64,000 bases of DNA from Blastococcus sp. CPCC 205250 (GCF_019799925.1 NZ_JABGCG010000002.1:186001-250000); one strand, 5' to 3'. Shown: positions 1-12,638, numbered from the stretch's first letter. The notes: generated by a model from the sequence alone, not told the origin. Numbers and translations: made by a program.

Positions 1-3390
<3,390 letters not shown>

Positions 3391-3394
<4 letters not shown>

Positions 3395-3975
3395 GCGAGG
3401 GCACCGCGCCCCTGCCGAGCGACCTGCCCGTGCTGTCCTTCCCGGACCAGGCGGCCCTCGAGGCCTGGCTCGCCGCGGAGGGGGACACCGCGCCGGGGAT
3501 CTACGTGCGGCTGGCGAAGAAGGGCTCGGGGATCGCCTCGGTGACCTACGCCGAGCTGGTGGAGAGCTGCCTCTGCTCCGGCTGGATCGACGGGCGCTCC
3601 AACCGGCTGGACGAGGCGACCTACCTGCAGCGCATCACGCCCCGGCGGCCCCGCAGCGTGTGGTCGCAGAAGAACGTCGCCGCCGTCGGCCGGCTGGTGG
3701 AGGCCGGTCGGATGCGTCCGGCCGGGATGGCCGCGGTCGAGGCCGCGCAGGCCGACGGGCGGTGGGAGCGCGCCTACCCCGGCAGCGCGGACATGGCGGT
3801 GCCCGACGACCTCGTCGCGGCACTGGCCGCCGTGCCGGGCGCGACGGAGGCGTTCGCCGCGCTCGGCGGCGCCGAGCGCTACGCCGTCCTCTGGCGGGTG
3901 CACAACGCCGCGACGCCGGAGACCCGCGCGCGGCGGATCGCCGCCGCTGTCGCGTCCCTGCCCGCGGAGGACTAG
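3391..3975 (+). CDS. YdeI/OmpD-associated family protein
   Basis: 194 residues. The block VRLAKKGSGIASVTYAELVE followed by SCLCSGWIDGRSNRLDEATY and ITPRRPRSVWSQKN is diagnostic of the YdeI/bacteriocin-protection family; the biochemical role is not established. The C-terminus contains the usual Ala-rich helical segment (FAALGGAERYAVLWRVHNA) and arginine-rich tail. The GTG start overlaps the preceding stop by 4 bp, implying translational coupling with the methionine synthase. Its own stop codon overlaps that of the convergent NlpC/P60 gene in a shared CTAG at 3972-3975. Confidence 0.78.
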
Positions 3976-4988
3976 AGGATGCGGCGTGCGCCGGCGTAGC
4001 CGCGCATGTCGACGGTGGTGACGGCGACCGGCTGGCCGAACGTCCGCGCGTGCACCATCTGGCCGTTGCCGATGTAGATGCCCACGTGGCTGACCGGCGA
4101 GTAGAAGTAGACGATGTCGCCGGGCTGGAGCTCCCCGCGGGACACCGCCACGCCCATGCCCGCCTGCGCGCGGCTGGAGTGCGGAAGCGAGACGCCCGCG
4201 GCGGCGTAGGCGAACTGGGTCAGCCCGGAGCAGTCGTAGCCGTTGGGCCCGGAGGCGCCCCACACGTAGGGGTCGCCGAGCTGGGAGAGGGCGGCCTCGA
4301 CGACCGCACCGGCGGCCTCCGACGGCGCCCGCGCGACGACCTGGGCCACCGGCGGCGCCTCGAGCACCGGGCCGGCCAGCGTGGTGGTCACCACGGCCCG
4401 CTCGGCGGCCGAGAGCCGGGCGAAGTCGGCCTCGTACTGGTCGACGCGGGCCTGCACCTCGGCCTGCTGCTGCTGGAGGGTGGCGAGCGCCGCCTCGGCC
4501 TCCGCCGCGGCGGCCTCGGCCTGCGTCCGGGCGGCCGACGCCTGCTCGCGGGCCGCGGACACCGCGACGAGCACGCTGTCGGTGTGCTCGGCGATCATGT
4601 CCAGCGTCGTCATCTGCTGGATGAAGTCCTCGGCGGAGTCGCTGGTGAGGAAGGCGGCCACGCCGGACGTGCTGCCGCTGGTGAAGCCCGTCTGCACGAT
4701 GGCGACCAGCTGCGGCTCGAAGCGGGCGACCTCGGCGTCAGCGGCCTCCGCGGCGACACGCGCGTCGGCGGCGGCCTGCTGCAGCTCGGTGACGGTCAGC
4801 TCGGCCTGGTGGACCTGCTCGTCGAGCTGGGTGAGCTCCTGGCCGGTCTGCGCGACCAGGTCGGCCGCCTCGTCGGCGGTGGTCGGCGCGGCCGTGGCGG
4901 TCGTCGGTCCCAGCACCACGGCGACGGCTGCGGCGGCCGCGAGCACGGCACCGGCCCACCGGCGGCTCGTCGTCCGATTGCGCTGCAT
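3972..4988 (-). CDS. Secreted NlpC/P60 peptidoglycan endopeptidase with coiled-coil domain
   Basis: 338 residues, exported. Residues 1-33 are a signal peptide (QRNRTTSRR, then a hydrophobic Ala/Val run ending ATAA). Residues about 40-195 form a long Ala/Glu/Gln-rich coiled coil, as in RipA/PcsB-type hydrolases. Residues about 225-338 are the NlpC/P60 domain with catalytic Cys253 in YDCSGLTQ, His301 in SHVGIYIG and a third polar position near His313. Such enzymes cut D-Glu-mDAP bonds in peptidoglycan during daughter-cell separation. The ATG at 4988 is chosen over an upstream start because of GAGGAG just upstream and the intact signal peptide. Confidence 0.87.
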   Translation of the reverse strand: MQRNRTTSRRWAGAVLAAAAAVAVVLGPTTATAAPTTADEAADLVAQTGQELTQLDEQVHQAELTVTELQQAAADARVAAEAADAEVARFEPQLVAIVQTGFTSGSTSGVAAFLTSDSAEDFIQQMTTLDMIAEHTDSVLVAVSAAREQASAARTQAEAAAAEAEAALATLQQQQAEVQARVDQYEADFARLSAAERAVVTTTLAGPVLEAPPVAQVVARAPSEAAGAVVEAALSQLGDPYVWGASGPNGYDCSGLTQFAYAAAGVSLPHSSRAQAGMGVAVSRGELQPGDIVYFYSPVSHVGIYIGNGQMVHARTFGQPVAVTTVDMRGYAGARRIL

Positions 4989-5234
4989 CGTCAGCTCCTC
5001 GTGTGCTCCGCGCCCCGCCCGGGGAGAGGCGGTTCCTGCGCGTCTGTACGCACGGTAAGGACGACGTGTCGACACGTGAGGAGGGCACGCGGGGTCCGGA
5101 GCGGCCTGCCGACCCCGTTCGTCACACCCGTCCCGGCAGGCGACGGGCGCCGCAGCGGCCCCGGTCCGACGGCAGTGTCCGACGGCAGGGTCCGGCCGCG
5201 GGTCGGCGAGGGCTGGGGGCGGAGAGGTCCTCGA

Positions 5235-5735
5235 TCAGCGCCAGAGGTCGCGGGCGTGGTGGGCGGCGCCGTCGGAGGCACGGCGGTCGGGCGCCAGCGG
5301 GACGAGGAGGTCGGCGACCGCGCCGGTGACGAAGGAGTAGACGGCCTTGCCCCCGACGTCGACGATCCGGTCCTGCCGTGACCAGGTCCACGGCGGGGAG
5401 CCGACGCCGGTGGCGTTCTCCAGCGTCTGGTCGGTGGCCAGCCGGACCGAGGTGTGCCAGGCCGAGGCCCGCCAGCCGCGCAGGCCGGTGGCCGACCACA
5501 CGCCCCGCAGGGCGCCGACGAGCGCGCCGGTGCCCCAGTGCATGAGGTGGTTGCGCACCGGTGGACGGGCCCGCTCGGGCAGCCGCCTGCCGGTGGTCAA
5601 CGCGGTGAGGGTGCGGCCGGGCACGTAGCTGTCCGGCCGGTGCGTCACCTGCTGCTCGATCTTCTCGCTCAGCGTCATCGCCGCCGTGCCGGCCAGCCCG
5701 GCCAGTGCCCCTCGCAGTGCAGCGCGTCCCAGCAT
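5235..5735 (-). CDS. Conserved protein of unknown function, probably membrane-associated
   Basis: 166 residues. The N-terminus (LRGALAGLAGTAAMTLSEKIE) is a hydrophobic Gly/Ala helix, and a second Gly/Ala-rich segment follows the middle block HLMHWGTGALVGALRGVWSA. The C-terminal half contains NATGVGSPPWTWSRQDRIV and a hydrophobic VYSFVTGAVADLLVPL. The pattern resembles small actinobacterial membrane proteins related to the DUF1440 type, but I cannot assign a family securely. It stands alone, downstream of a 246-bp gap that separates it from the NlpC/P60 gene and in which I see no gene. Confidence 0.6.
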   Translation of the reverse strand: MLGRAALRGALAGLAGTAAMTLSEKIEQQVTHRPDSYVPGRTLTALTTGRRLPERARPPVRNHLMHWGTGALVGALRGVWSATGLRGWRASAWHTSVRLATDQTLENATGVGSPPWTWSRQDRIVDVGGKAVYSFVTGAVADLLVPLAPDRRASDGAAHHARDLWR

Positions 5736-5835
5736 GCGGAGGCCCTACCCGGTGGGAGGTCTGCGCCAACCGGCAGGCCGGCCCCGCTGCAGGAGCCCGC
5801 GTCGAGCCTGCGGAGGGTGGGGGGCAGCGGGTCCG

Positions 5836-6138
5836 TCAACCGGCGAGGGGCTCCTGGGCGTCCAGGGCGGAGAGCTGGTCGAAGTCGCGCAGGACGGCGC
5901 ACAGCTCCTCGGCGGTCCACGCCTCGCAGCAGTCGCAGCCGCCCTCGCGGTAGCTGACCAGGCCGAGCCGGCCGGCCGCCTGGTCCTCGTCGATCGCCAG
6001 GTGTCCGGCCGACGGGTGGCGGTGGCAGGCGCAGGCCGAGGCGCACAGGCCCAGCCCCCACCCCGAGACGACGACGGTGCGGCCGTCGTCCCACACCTGA
6101 CCGACCTGGAAGACCGACGGCTTCAGCGTCCTGCTCAT
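5836..6138 (-). CDS. Small cysteine-rich protein of unknown function
   Basis: 100 residues. The ATG at 6138 is supported by GGGGAG 8 bases upstream. The central part holds a cysteine/histidine cluster, LCASACACHRHPSAGH, and a second cluster GGCDCCEAW, seven cysteines in all, which suggests a bound metal or disulfides; no known zinc-finger pattern fits exactly. The C-terminus is acidic (LCAVLRDFDQLSALDAQE). The 185-bp region upstream contains an A/T-rich patch (6189-6199) unusual for this DNA, likely part of its promoter. No functional call is possible. Confidence 0.55.
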   Translation of the reverse strand: MSRTLKPSVFQVGQVWDDGRTVVVSGWGLGLCASACACHRHPSAGHLAIDEDQAAGRLGLVSYREGGCDCCEAWTAEELCAVLRDFDQLSALDAQEPLAG

Positions 6139-6323
6139 CGGGATGGCTCCCCTCGACAGCCCCGTCGTGGGGCCCGTGCTGGTGCGGAGAAAAAAATATC
6201 CCCGTGACGTGTTTAGACGGCACCCCCGCGCGGTACCTGAAGTGCTTTTCGCCCGCAGCGTCGCACCGGTCCCAGCAGTCACACCAGAGCCGCCGGCGCC
6301 CCGTCTGTCCCCGGCAGGGGCCG

Positions 6324-7712
6324 TCAGCTGGCCGGCGACACCGAGCTCATGTGGAAGTCCGGCACCCGCACCGCCGGCATCGCCGCCCGCGTGAACCAGT
6401 CGTTCCACTCCCGGGGCAGCGTGCGCTCCGTGCGCGAGGCCTGCGTGATCCGGCCGAGCAGGTCCACCGGGGACTCGTTGAACCGGAAGTTGTTGACCGC
6501 ACCGGTGACCTCGCCGCCCTCGACGAGGAAGACGCCGTCGCGGGTGAGCCCGGTGAGCAGCAGCGTCTGCGGGTCGACCTCGCGGATGTACCAGAGCGTC
6601 GTCAGCAGCAGGCCCCGCTCGGTGGACTCGACCATGTCCTCGAGGGCCACCGAGGCGTTCGGGTCCTCGAGGACGAGGTTGTCGACCGCCGCGGTGGCCG
6701 GCGAGGTGGTCCTCAGCGCCCACGCCCGCGGGCGGACCAGGTTGGTCAGCACGCCGTCGCGGATCCAGTCGACCGCGGGCACGGCCATGCCGTTGTCGAA
6801 CACCGACGCCGCCGCCGACGAACCGCCCACCACCTGGAACGGCGTGGTCTCCAGCCCCGGGGCGTGCGGGTCGCTGCGCAGCGTCAGCGGCAGCGCCGCC
6901 AGCCGCTCGCCGATCCGGCTCCCGCCGCCGGGCTTGGCGTAGACGTTGCGGCCCTCGTCGGCGTCGCGCGCCTCCATCGTCCAGTAGGCGTAGATCATCA
7001 GGTCGCTGACCGCCGACGGCGGCAGCAGCGTCTCGTAGCGGCCGGCCGGCAGATCGATCCGCCGCCGCGACCAGGCGAGCTTGCGCTCGACCTCGGCGGC
7101 CAGCCCGGCCACCGAGACGTCGAGGAAGTCCCGGGTGCCCACGCCGGCCCACACCGACCGGCTGAAGTCGGTGCTCTTGCCGTTGAGCTCGACGCGGCCG
7201 GTGGGCTGGTCGTGCCGCAGCCGCAGCCCGGTGGAGGTGCCGAGGTAGGTGGTCGACAGGGAGTGCTCCGCGTAGCCGAACAGCAGGTCGCCGCGGTCGC
7301 GGGCGTCACCGAACGCGGCACCCAGCGCGGGTGCGAACTCCTCGAAGACGCTGATCGAGGTCTCGGCCGGGTCGGCGTCCCAGTCGCCGGTCACCGGCGG
7401 CGGGTCCGACACGAGCGGGACGGCGTCCTCGGCGGGGCCGGCGTCGCGCGCGGCCTGCTCGCTGGCCGCGACGAGCTCGGCGATGTCCGGCGAGCCCGAC
7501 CGGGCGACCGTGCCCGCGGCCATCCCCGCCCCGCCGTCGACGAAGGAGATGACGACCACCTGACGCGAGCGCATGGCGCCGTTGGTCGTCAGGCTGTTGC
7601 TCGCCCAGCGGAGGTTGGCCTCCGAGCTGTCGACGACGTAGGTGACCTGCCCGTCGGCGGTCGAGGCGGCCAGCGCCTGCTCGACGAGCTCCTGCGCGCG
7701 GTGGTGGGTCAC
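6324..7712 (-). CDS. TldE/PmbA-type subunit of TldD/TldE metallopeptidase
   Basis: 462 residues, the second subunit of a TldD/TldE heterodimer. In characterised systems this complex degrades unfolded or modified peptides and matures microcin B17. It lacks the HExxxH zinc motif, as expected for TldE. Family landmarks are the N-terminal VDSSEANLRWASNSLTTNGA block, the SDLMIYAYWTMEARDADEGRN segment and the C-terminal LTGLTRDGVFLVEGGEVTG block followed by NNFRFNESPVDLLGRI. Its GTG start overlaps the tldD stop (gTGA), a two-gene operon with fixed stoichiometry. No peptide precursor is adjacent, although mftA lies 30 kb away. Confidence 0.85.
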   Translation of the reverse strand: MTHHRAQELVEQALAASTADGQVTYVVDSSEANLRWASNSLTTNGAMRSRQVVVISFVDGGAGMAAGTVARSGSPDIAELVAASEQAARDAGPAEDAVPLVSDPPPVTGDWDADPAETSISVFEEFAPALGAAFGDARDRGDLLFGYAEHSLSTTYLGTSTGLRLRHDQPTGRVELNGKSTDFSRSVWAGVGTRDFLDVSVAGLAAEVERKLAWSRRRIDLPAGRYETLLPPSAVSDLMIYAYWTMEARDADEGRNVYAKPGGGSRIGERLAALPLTLRSDPHAPGLETTPFQVVGGSSAAASVFDNGMAVPAVDWIRDGVLTNLVRPRAWALRTTSPATAAVDNLVLEDPNASVALEDMVESTERGLLLTTLWYIREVDPQTLLLTGLTRDGVFLVEGGEVTGAVNNFRFNESPVDLLGRITQASRTERTLPREWNDWFTRAAMPAVRVPDFHMSSVSPAS

Positions 7713-9223
7713 CGTCCGCCCTCCTGCACCGTGTTGAGGATGGACACGCCCTCGAACAGCGCCGAGGGGCAGCCGTGGCTGACCGGGGCGACCTGGCCGG
7801 GCTGGGCCTTGCCGCAGTTGAGCGCGCCGCCGAGGACGTAGGTCTGCTCGCCGCCGAGCGCGCGCATCGAGCCCCAGAAGTCCGTCGTCGTCGCCTGGTA
7901 GGCGACGTCGCGCAGCTGCCCGGCCAGCCGGCCGCCCTCGATCCGGTAGAAGCGCTGGCCGGTGAACTGGAAGTTGTACCGCTGCATGTCGATCGACCAG
8001 CTCTTGTCGCCGACGACGTAGATGCCGCGGTCGACGCCGGCGATCAGCTCCTCGGTGGAGGGCCCGCCCGCGGCCGGCTGCAGCGAGACGTTGGCCATGC
8101 GCTGCACCGGCACGTGCTGGGGCGAGTCGGCGAAGGCGCAGCCGTTGGACCGCTCCATGCCGCGCAGCCGCGCCATGTTCCGGTCGACCTGGTACCCGAC
8201 GAGGACGCCGTCGCGGACGATGTCCCACCGCTGGGCCTCGACGCCCTCGTCGTCCCACCCGACCGACGCCAGCCCGTGGACGGCGGTGCGGTCGCCCGTG
8301 ACGTGCATGAGGTCGGAGCCGTAGCGCAGGCTGCCGAGCTTGTCGACGGTGGCGAACGAGGTGCCGGCGTACGCGGCCTCGTAGCCCAGCGCCCGGTCCA
8401 GCTCGGTGGCGTGGCCGACCGACTCGTGGATGGTGAGCCAGAGGTTGGAGGGGTCGACGACCAGGTCGTAGCGGCCGGCCTCGACGCTGGGGGCCTTGGT
8501 CTTCTCGCGCAGCAGCTCGGGGATCTCGGCCAGCTCGCGGTCCCAGTCCCAGTGGCCCCCGGTGAGGTACTCCCAGCCGCGGCCGGCCGGCGGGGCCAGG
8601 GTGCGCATGCTCTCGAAGGCACCGGTGGCCCGGTCGACCGTCGAGGCGGTGAAGGCGGGGTGGATGCGCACCCGCTGCTGACGGGTGCGGGTGCCGGCGG
8701 TGTCGGCGTAGTACTTCTGCTCCTTGACCGCGGTGCAGCCCGACTGCACGTGCTCGACGCCGTCGGCGGCCATCAGCCGCTCGGAGAGCTCGGTCAGCAG
8801 CGCCGTCTTCTCGGCGTCGGGCACCTCGAACGGGTCCACGTCGTGGTCGGAGACCCAGACCGCGTCGGGGTACACCGGCTCGGGCGCCAGCTCCACGCGG
8901 TCGCTGCTCAGGGCCGCGGACACGCGGGCGACCGCGATGGCCTCCTCCGCCAGCCGCACGGCCTCGGCCGCGGTGAGGACGACGCCCGCGGCGAAGCCCC
9001 AGGTGCCCTCGTGCACCACGCGGACGGCCAGCCCGAGGTCCTCGCCGTCGGCCAGGCTCTCCAGCCGGGCGTCGCGCAGGCTGATCGACTGGGTGCGGAT
9101 GCGCTCCACCCGGATGTCGGCGTGCTGGCAGCCGAGGTCGACCGCGCGGGTCAGCGCCGCCTCGGTGAGCGCGGAGAGCGGGAGGGCGAGGAAGGACGCG
9201 TCGACGTCGCGGGGTCCGGCCAC
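7709..9223 (-). CDS. tldD: TldD-type zinc metallopeptidase subunit
   Basis: 504 residues, the catalytic partner of the downstream TldE-like protein. The zinc motif HESVGH is at residues 266-271 (HExxxH), followed by the conserved RGxxxSNGCAFADSPQHVPVQR-like region and by GGALNCGKAQPG, whose cysteine is a further metal ligand in the family, and then VSHGCPSALFEGV. The N-terminal half is the substrate-channel domain beginning ALTEAALTRAVDLGCQHADIRVE. The GTG start at 9223 gives standard family length. Upstream lies a 57-bp palindrome that may insulate it from the antiporter gene. Confidence 0.87.
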   Translation of the reverse strand: MAGPRDVDASFLALPLSALTEAALTRAVDLGCQHADIRVERIRTQSISLRDARLESLADGEDLGLAVRVVHEGTWGFAAGVVLTAAEAVRLAEEAIAVARVSAALSSDRVELAPEPVYPDAVWVSDHDVDPFEVPDAEKTALLTELSERLMAADGVEHVQSGCTAVKEQKYYADTAGTRTRQQRVRIHPAFTASTVDRATGAFESMRTLAPPAGRGWEYLTGGHWDWDRELAEIPELLREKTKAPSVEAGRYDLVVDPSNLWLTIHESVGHATELDRALGYEAAYAGTSFATVDKLGSLRYGSDLMHVTGDRTAVHGLASVGWDDEGVEAQRWDIVRDGVLVGYQVDRNMARLRGMERSNGCAFADSPQHVPVQRMANVSLQPAAGGPSTEELIAGVDRGIYVVGDKSWSIDMQRYNFQFTGQRFYRIEGGRLAGQLRDVAYQATTTDFWGSMRALGGEQTYVLGGALNCGKAQPGQVAPVSHGCPSALFEGVSILNTVQEGGR

Positions 9224-9252
9224 GGCCCCTGTCTACCAGCCGGGGGTGATGC

Positions 9253-9309
9253 CGAGATCTGCACACTCGTCGGCATCAGGCGCTGATGGTGACGAGTGTG
9301 CAGATCTCG
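9253..9309. repeat. 57-bp palindromic repeat, copy 1
   Basis: Arm CGAGATCTGCACACTCGTC (9253-9271) is matched perfectly by its complement at 9291-9309. Inside it, CATCAG (9274-9279) pairs with CTGATG (9283-9288) around a 3-nt loop GCG, so the element is 27+3+27 with nearly continuous pairing. It lies between the antiporter 3' end and tldD. Near-identical copies of the same length occur at 44447-44503 and 46421-46477, so it is a dispersed family and not just a local terminator. Confidence 0.85.
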
Positions 9310-9324
9310 TCGAGGGGGCCTTCA

Positions 9325-11193
9325 TCAGCCGAGCTCGCCGTCGACCCAGCACCACCGCCAGGCCTCCCCGGGCTCGGCGCTGACGACGACGGGGTGCCCC
9401 TCATCGCCGAAGTGGGCCCGCGAGTGGCGGCGGGGCGAGGAGTCGCAGCAGCCCACGTGGCCGCAGGTCAGGCAGGTGCGCAGGTGCACCCACGTCGTCC
9501 CCTCGACCAGGCAGTCCTGGCAGGCCGAGGCGGGGTGGGACTCCCCCAACGGCGCCGAGCGCAGGTGCTCGCAGCGCGGCTGCTCGGGCCGCGGGACCAG
9601 GTCCCGGTCCCGCTCCAGCGCGTCGAGCTCCTCCTGGCGGTCGAGCAGGGACTCCTCGACGTCGATGGCGGCCAGCGCCGCCGCCAGCACCTCGCCGGGC
9701 GCGCGGCCCTCGTCCCGCGCCCGCACGATCACGTCGCGCTCGGCGGCGAGCATCTCCATCCGCAGCCGGCAGTACGTGGCCGACGGGGTGTCCTGGTCGG
9801 CCAGCGGCCGGCCCAGGCGTTCCCACGCCGCGTGCGAGCGCGCCTCGGACCGGTCCCGCAGCCGCTCCACGACACCCGCGGGCTCGCCCCCGGTGACGAG
9901 CTCCTCCAGCCGCCGCAGCCCGGCGGCGCTGGCGGCGTCCCCGAGCTCGGCGGCCCGGAGCGCGTCCTCGGCCGGGTCCGGCGGTGGCAGGCCGACCCGG
10001 CGCACCAGCCACGGCAGCGTGGAGCCCTGGATCAGCAGGGTGCCGACGACGACGGTGAAGGCCGCGAGCAGCAGGACGTCGCGCTCGGGCAGGTCCTCGG
10101 GGATGAGCTGCGCCGCGGCCAGGGTCACCACGCCACGCATGCCGGCCCAGGAGACGAGCCCGGCCACCGGGCTGCTCCAGGCCTGGCGTCGCATGCCGGG
10201 AGAGCCCGCGCGCAGGATCGCCGCCGTCCCGAAGACGAAGACGAACCGGGCGACGACGGTCGCGACCAGGGCGCCGAGGCAGACGACGGCCACCCGCCCG
10301 GCGCCCACCCCGCTCTCCTGGAGCCCGGAGAGCAGCCCGGGCAGCTGCATGCCGATGACCAGGAACACCGCGTTCTCCAGCACGAACGCGACGGTGCGCC
10401 AGGTGATCGCCTCGGTCACCCGCGCGGACGCCGTCTGCACCCGTGGCGACAGGTGCGCCAGCGCCAGCCCGGCGACGACCGTGGCCAGCACGCCCGAGGC
10501 GTGCACCTCCTCGGCCGGCAAGAAGGCCAGGTACGGCGCCACGAAGGACACCAGGGTGTCCAGCACCGGGTCGCGGAGCCGGGCCCGGAGGACCGCGAGC
10601 AGCGCGGCGACCACCCCGCCGATCAGCACCGCACCGACGACCGCCCAGACGAACTCGCCGGCCACCTCGGGCGCCGAGGGGGCGGTGGTCAGCGCGGACA
10701 CCGCCACGGTCAGCGCGATCAGCGCCGCGGCGTCGTTGACGAGGCTCTCGTGCTCGAGCAGGGTCGCCACCCGCCGGGGCAGGCCCAGCCGCCGGCCGAC
10801 CGCCGCGGCCGCGATCGCGTCGGGCGGCGCGACCACCGCGCCCAGGGCCAGCGCCGCGGCGAGGGCCACGCCGGGCAGCAGCAGCCAGGTGACCCACCCG
10901 ACGACGACGGTCGTGAACACGACGAGCACCACCGACATCGAGACGATGCTCAGCTTGTTGTGCTTGAAGTCGAACAGCGACGTCCGCGCGGTGGTCGCGT
11001 AGAGCAGCGGCGGGAGGACCCCGTACAGCACGACGTCGGCCTCGAGCTTGACGTCGGGGACGCCGGGCAGGAACGACGCGGCCGCGCCCACCACGACGAG
11101 CACCAGCGGCGTCGGCAGACCGCTGCGGTCGCACAGCCACGCCACGACGCCGACGGCGATCACGATGCCCACCAGCACGGCGGCGACCTCCAC
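9325..11193 (-). CDS. NhaP/CPA1-type Na+/H+ antiporter with C-terminal UBP zinc finger
   Basis: 622 residues. Residues 1 to about 400 are a multi-span cation/proton antiporter: GAVVAPPDAIAAAAVGRRLG and LLEHESLVNDAAALIAL carry the acidic residues typical of the CPA1 ion site, and GMRGVVTLAAAQLIP is the conserved late-helix motif. A long cytoplasmic helical segment (LRRLEELVTG to LDRQEELDALERD) follows. The last 75 residues form a UBP-type zinc finger with paired Cys/His (CEHLRS, CQDCLVE, CLTCGHVGCCDSS, HSRAHF, GHPVVVS). This fusion is known in actinobacteria; the finger probably senses or binds a protein tail. The GTG at 11193 has GGAGAG upstream and starts directly at the first membrane helix. 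Confidence 0.87.
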   Translation of the reverse strand: MEVAAVLVGIVIAVGVVAWLCDRSGLPTPLVLVVVGAAASFLPGVPDVKLEADVVLYGVLPPLLYATTARTSLFDFKHNKLSIVSMSVVLVVFTTVVVGWVTWLLLPGVALAAALALGAVVAPPDAIAAAAVGRRLGLPRRVATLLEHESLVNDAAALIALTVAVSALTTAPSAPEVAGEFVWAVVGAVLIGGVVAALLAVLRARLRDPVLDTLVSFVAPYLAFLPAEEVHASGVLATVVAGLALAHLSPRVQTASARVTEAITWRTVAFVLENAVFLVIGMQLPGLLSGLQESGVGAGRVAVVCLGALVATVVARFVFVFGTAAILRAGSPGMRRQAWSSPVAGLVSWAGMRGVVTLAAAQLIPEDLPERDVLLLAAFTVVVGTLLIQGSTLPWLVRRVGLPPPDPAEDALRAAELGDAASAAGLRRLEELVTGGEPAGVVERLRDRSEARSHAAWERLGRPLADQDTPSATYCRLRMEMLAAERDVIVRARDEGRAPGEVLAAALAAIDVEESLLDRQEELDALERDRDLVPRPEQPRCEHLRSAPLGESHPASACQDCLVEGTTWVHLRTCLTCGHVGCCDSSPRRHSRAHFGDEGHPVVVSAEPGEAWRWCWVDGELG

Positions 11194-11316
11194 GCGTGCT
11201 CTCCTCTCCGCGTCGACGTGCCGCCCCGTCCCCGCGGGACGAGGCGGCACGGTCCTGGCACAGCCTGCCTGGCCAAGTCCCGGCGCGGGCGGCCCATTCC
11301 CGGCCGGCGGTCGCGG

Positions 11317-11670
11317 TCAGCCGTCCAGCAGGGTCCACATGGTCGTGATCAGTCCGTCCTCGACGAGCGCGACGTCGGTCCCGGTGGCCACCGGCGGCTG
11401 TCCGGCCGGACCGAGGGCCCAGCTCGCGACGCCGAGACCGGCGCTCGCCTGCACCGGCCGGCGCAGGGCGAAGGGCAGGCCGCCGGTCCCCGCGAGCAGC
11501 TCGGCGACCTTGGCGGCGAAGGCCTCGCGGCCGGTGACGGTCCCCTCCGGGTCGTGGAAGACGACGTCCGGGGCGTACGTCGCCGCGATGAGCTCGGCCC
11601 GCCGGTCGGCGTCGGCCTCGTTGAAGACCTGCAGCACGCTGCGGGTGAGCACCTCGCTGACGGCGGTCAT
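11317..11670 (-). CDS. SnoaL/NTF2-like nuclear transport factor 2 family protein
   Basis: 117 residues with the SnoaL/NTF2 cone-fold pattern: RSVLQVFNEADADRRAELIAA, then YAPDVVFHDPEGTVTGREAF, then a beta-rich end with DVALVEDGLITTMWTLLD. Such proteins are small-ligand pockets acting as isomerases, hydrolases or non-enzymatic binders. The ATG at 11670 overlaps the stop of the upstream esterase (ATGA), so the two are translated together and may act on one substrate. Reaction unknown. Confidence 0.8.
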   Translation of the reverse strand: MTAVSEVLTRSVLQVFNEADADRRAELIAATYAPDVVFHDPEGTVTGREAFAAKVAELLAGTGGLPFALRRPVQASAGLGVASWALGPAGQPPVATGTDVALVEDGLITTMWTLLDG

Positions 11671-12638
11671 CAGTCGGTGCCCAGCACGCCGCGCAGGAAC
11701 GAGATCCCCTGCGTGATGGCGGCCTCGGCGGCGTACGTGTGGCGCAGCGGGTTCAGCCCGACGAAGTCGTGGACGATCCCGCCGTAGCGCACCGCCGTCA
11801 CCGGGACGCCGGCCGCACGCAGCTTGGCCGCGTACGCCTCGCCCTCGTCGCGGAGCACGTCGGCCTCGGCGACGACCACCAGCGCCTGCGGCAGCCCGGC
11901 GAGGTCCTCGGTCGTGGCGCGCAGCGGGGAGGCGGTGATCTCGGCCCGCTGCGCCTCGTCGGTCGTGTACTGGTCCCAGAACCCCCGCATGCCCTCGCGG
12001 GCGAGGAAGTAGCCCTCGGCGAACTGCTCGTAGGAGCCGGTGTCGAACGCGGCGTCCGTGACCGGGTAGAAGAGCAGTTGCCCGGCGAAGGACACCCCGC
12101 CCCGCTGCTTGGCCAGGATGGTGGCGACCGTGGCCATGTTCCCGCCGACCGAGTCGCCGGCGACGGCGATCCGGGTGGGGTCCAGCCGCTCGTCCGCGCC
12201 GTTCATCGAGATCCAGTCCGCGACCGCGTAGACCTGCTCGATCTGGGTCGGGTACCGCGCCTCGGGGGCGAGGTCGTAGTCGGGGAAGACGACGGCGGCC
12301 TGCGTGCCGACGGCGAGCTCGCGGACCAGCCGGTCGTGGGTCTGCGGGCCGCCGAAGACCCAGCCGAGGCCGTGCACGTAGAGGACCACCGGAAGGACGC
12401 CGGTCGCGCCGGCCGGGCGCACGATCCGCACCCGCACCGAGCCGGTCGGGCCGCCGGGCACGGTGATGTCCGCGACGTCGGCGGCCGGCAGCACCGGCGG
12501 CGGGTCGGACTGCACGCCGTCGACGATCCGCCGGCCCTCCTCGGGGGAGAGCTGGTACAGGAAGGGCGGCGTGGAGTTGGCATCGGCGAACGCCTGGGCG
12601 ACGGGCTCCAGGACGGGCCGGACCGGTTCGGTGGCCAT
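11670..12638 (-). CDS. HSL-family alpha/beta-hydrolase (esterase/lipase)
   Basis: 322 residues of the hormone-sensitive-lipase family. The nucleophile is Ser163 in GDSVGG; the catalytic histidine is in HDFVGLN and an aspartate in the VVVAEADVLRDEG block. The oxyanion motif, normally HGGGW, reads HGLGWVFGG here (residues 89-97), a small departure. These enzymes hydrolyse short- to medium-chain carboxyl esters in the cytoplasm. The ATG at 12638 is favoured (GAGG upstream, normal N-terminus); an in-frame extension upstream would run through the divergent promoter. It is divergent from the MarR gene, which suggests MarR-type control by a substrate of this enzyme. Confidence 0.85.
   Translation of the reverse strand: MATEPVRPVLEPVAQAFADANSTPPFLYQLSPEEGRRIVDGVQSDPPPVLPAADVADITVPGGPTGSVRVRIVRPAGATGVLPVVLYVHGLGWVFGGPQTHDRLVRELAVGTQAAVVFPDYDLAPEARYPTQIEQVYAVADWISMNGADERLDPTRIAVAGDSVGGNMATVATILAKQRGGVSFAGQLLFYPVTDAAFDTGSYEQFAEGYFLAREGMRGFWDQYTTDEAQRAEITASPLRATTEDLAGLPQALVVVAEADVLRDEGEAYAAKLRAAGVPVTAVRYGGIVHDFVGLNPLRHTYAAEAAITQGISFLRGVLGTD

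Noticed and set aside
4989..5234. A gene in the gap between the NlpC/P60 and the small membrane protein genes
   Set aside because: Open frames there are Arg/Pro-rich shadows with no start signal.
6324..9266. A 980-residue open frame joining both TldD/TldE genes
   Set aside because: The tldD product is encoded in another frame; only the part after 7712 is real.
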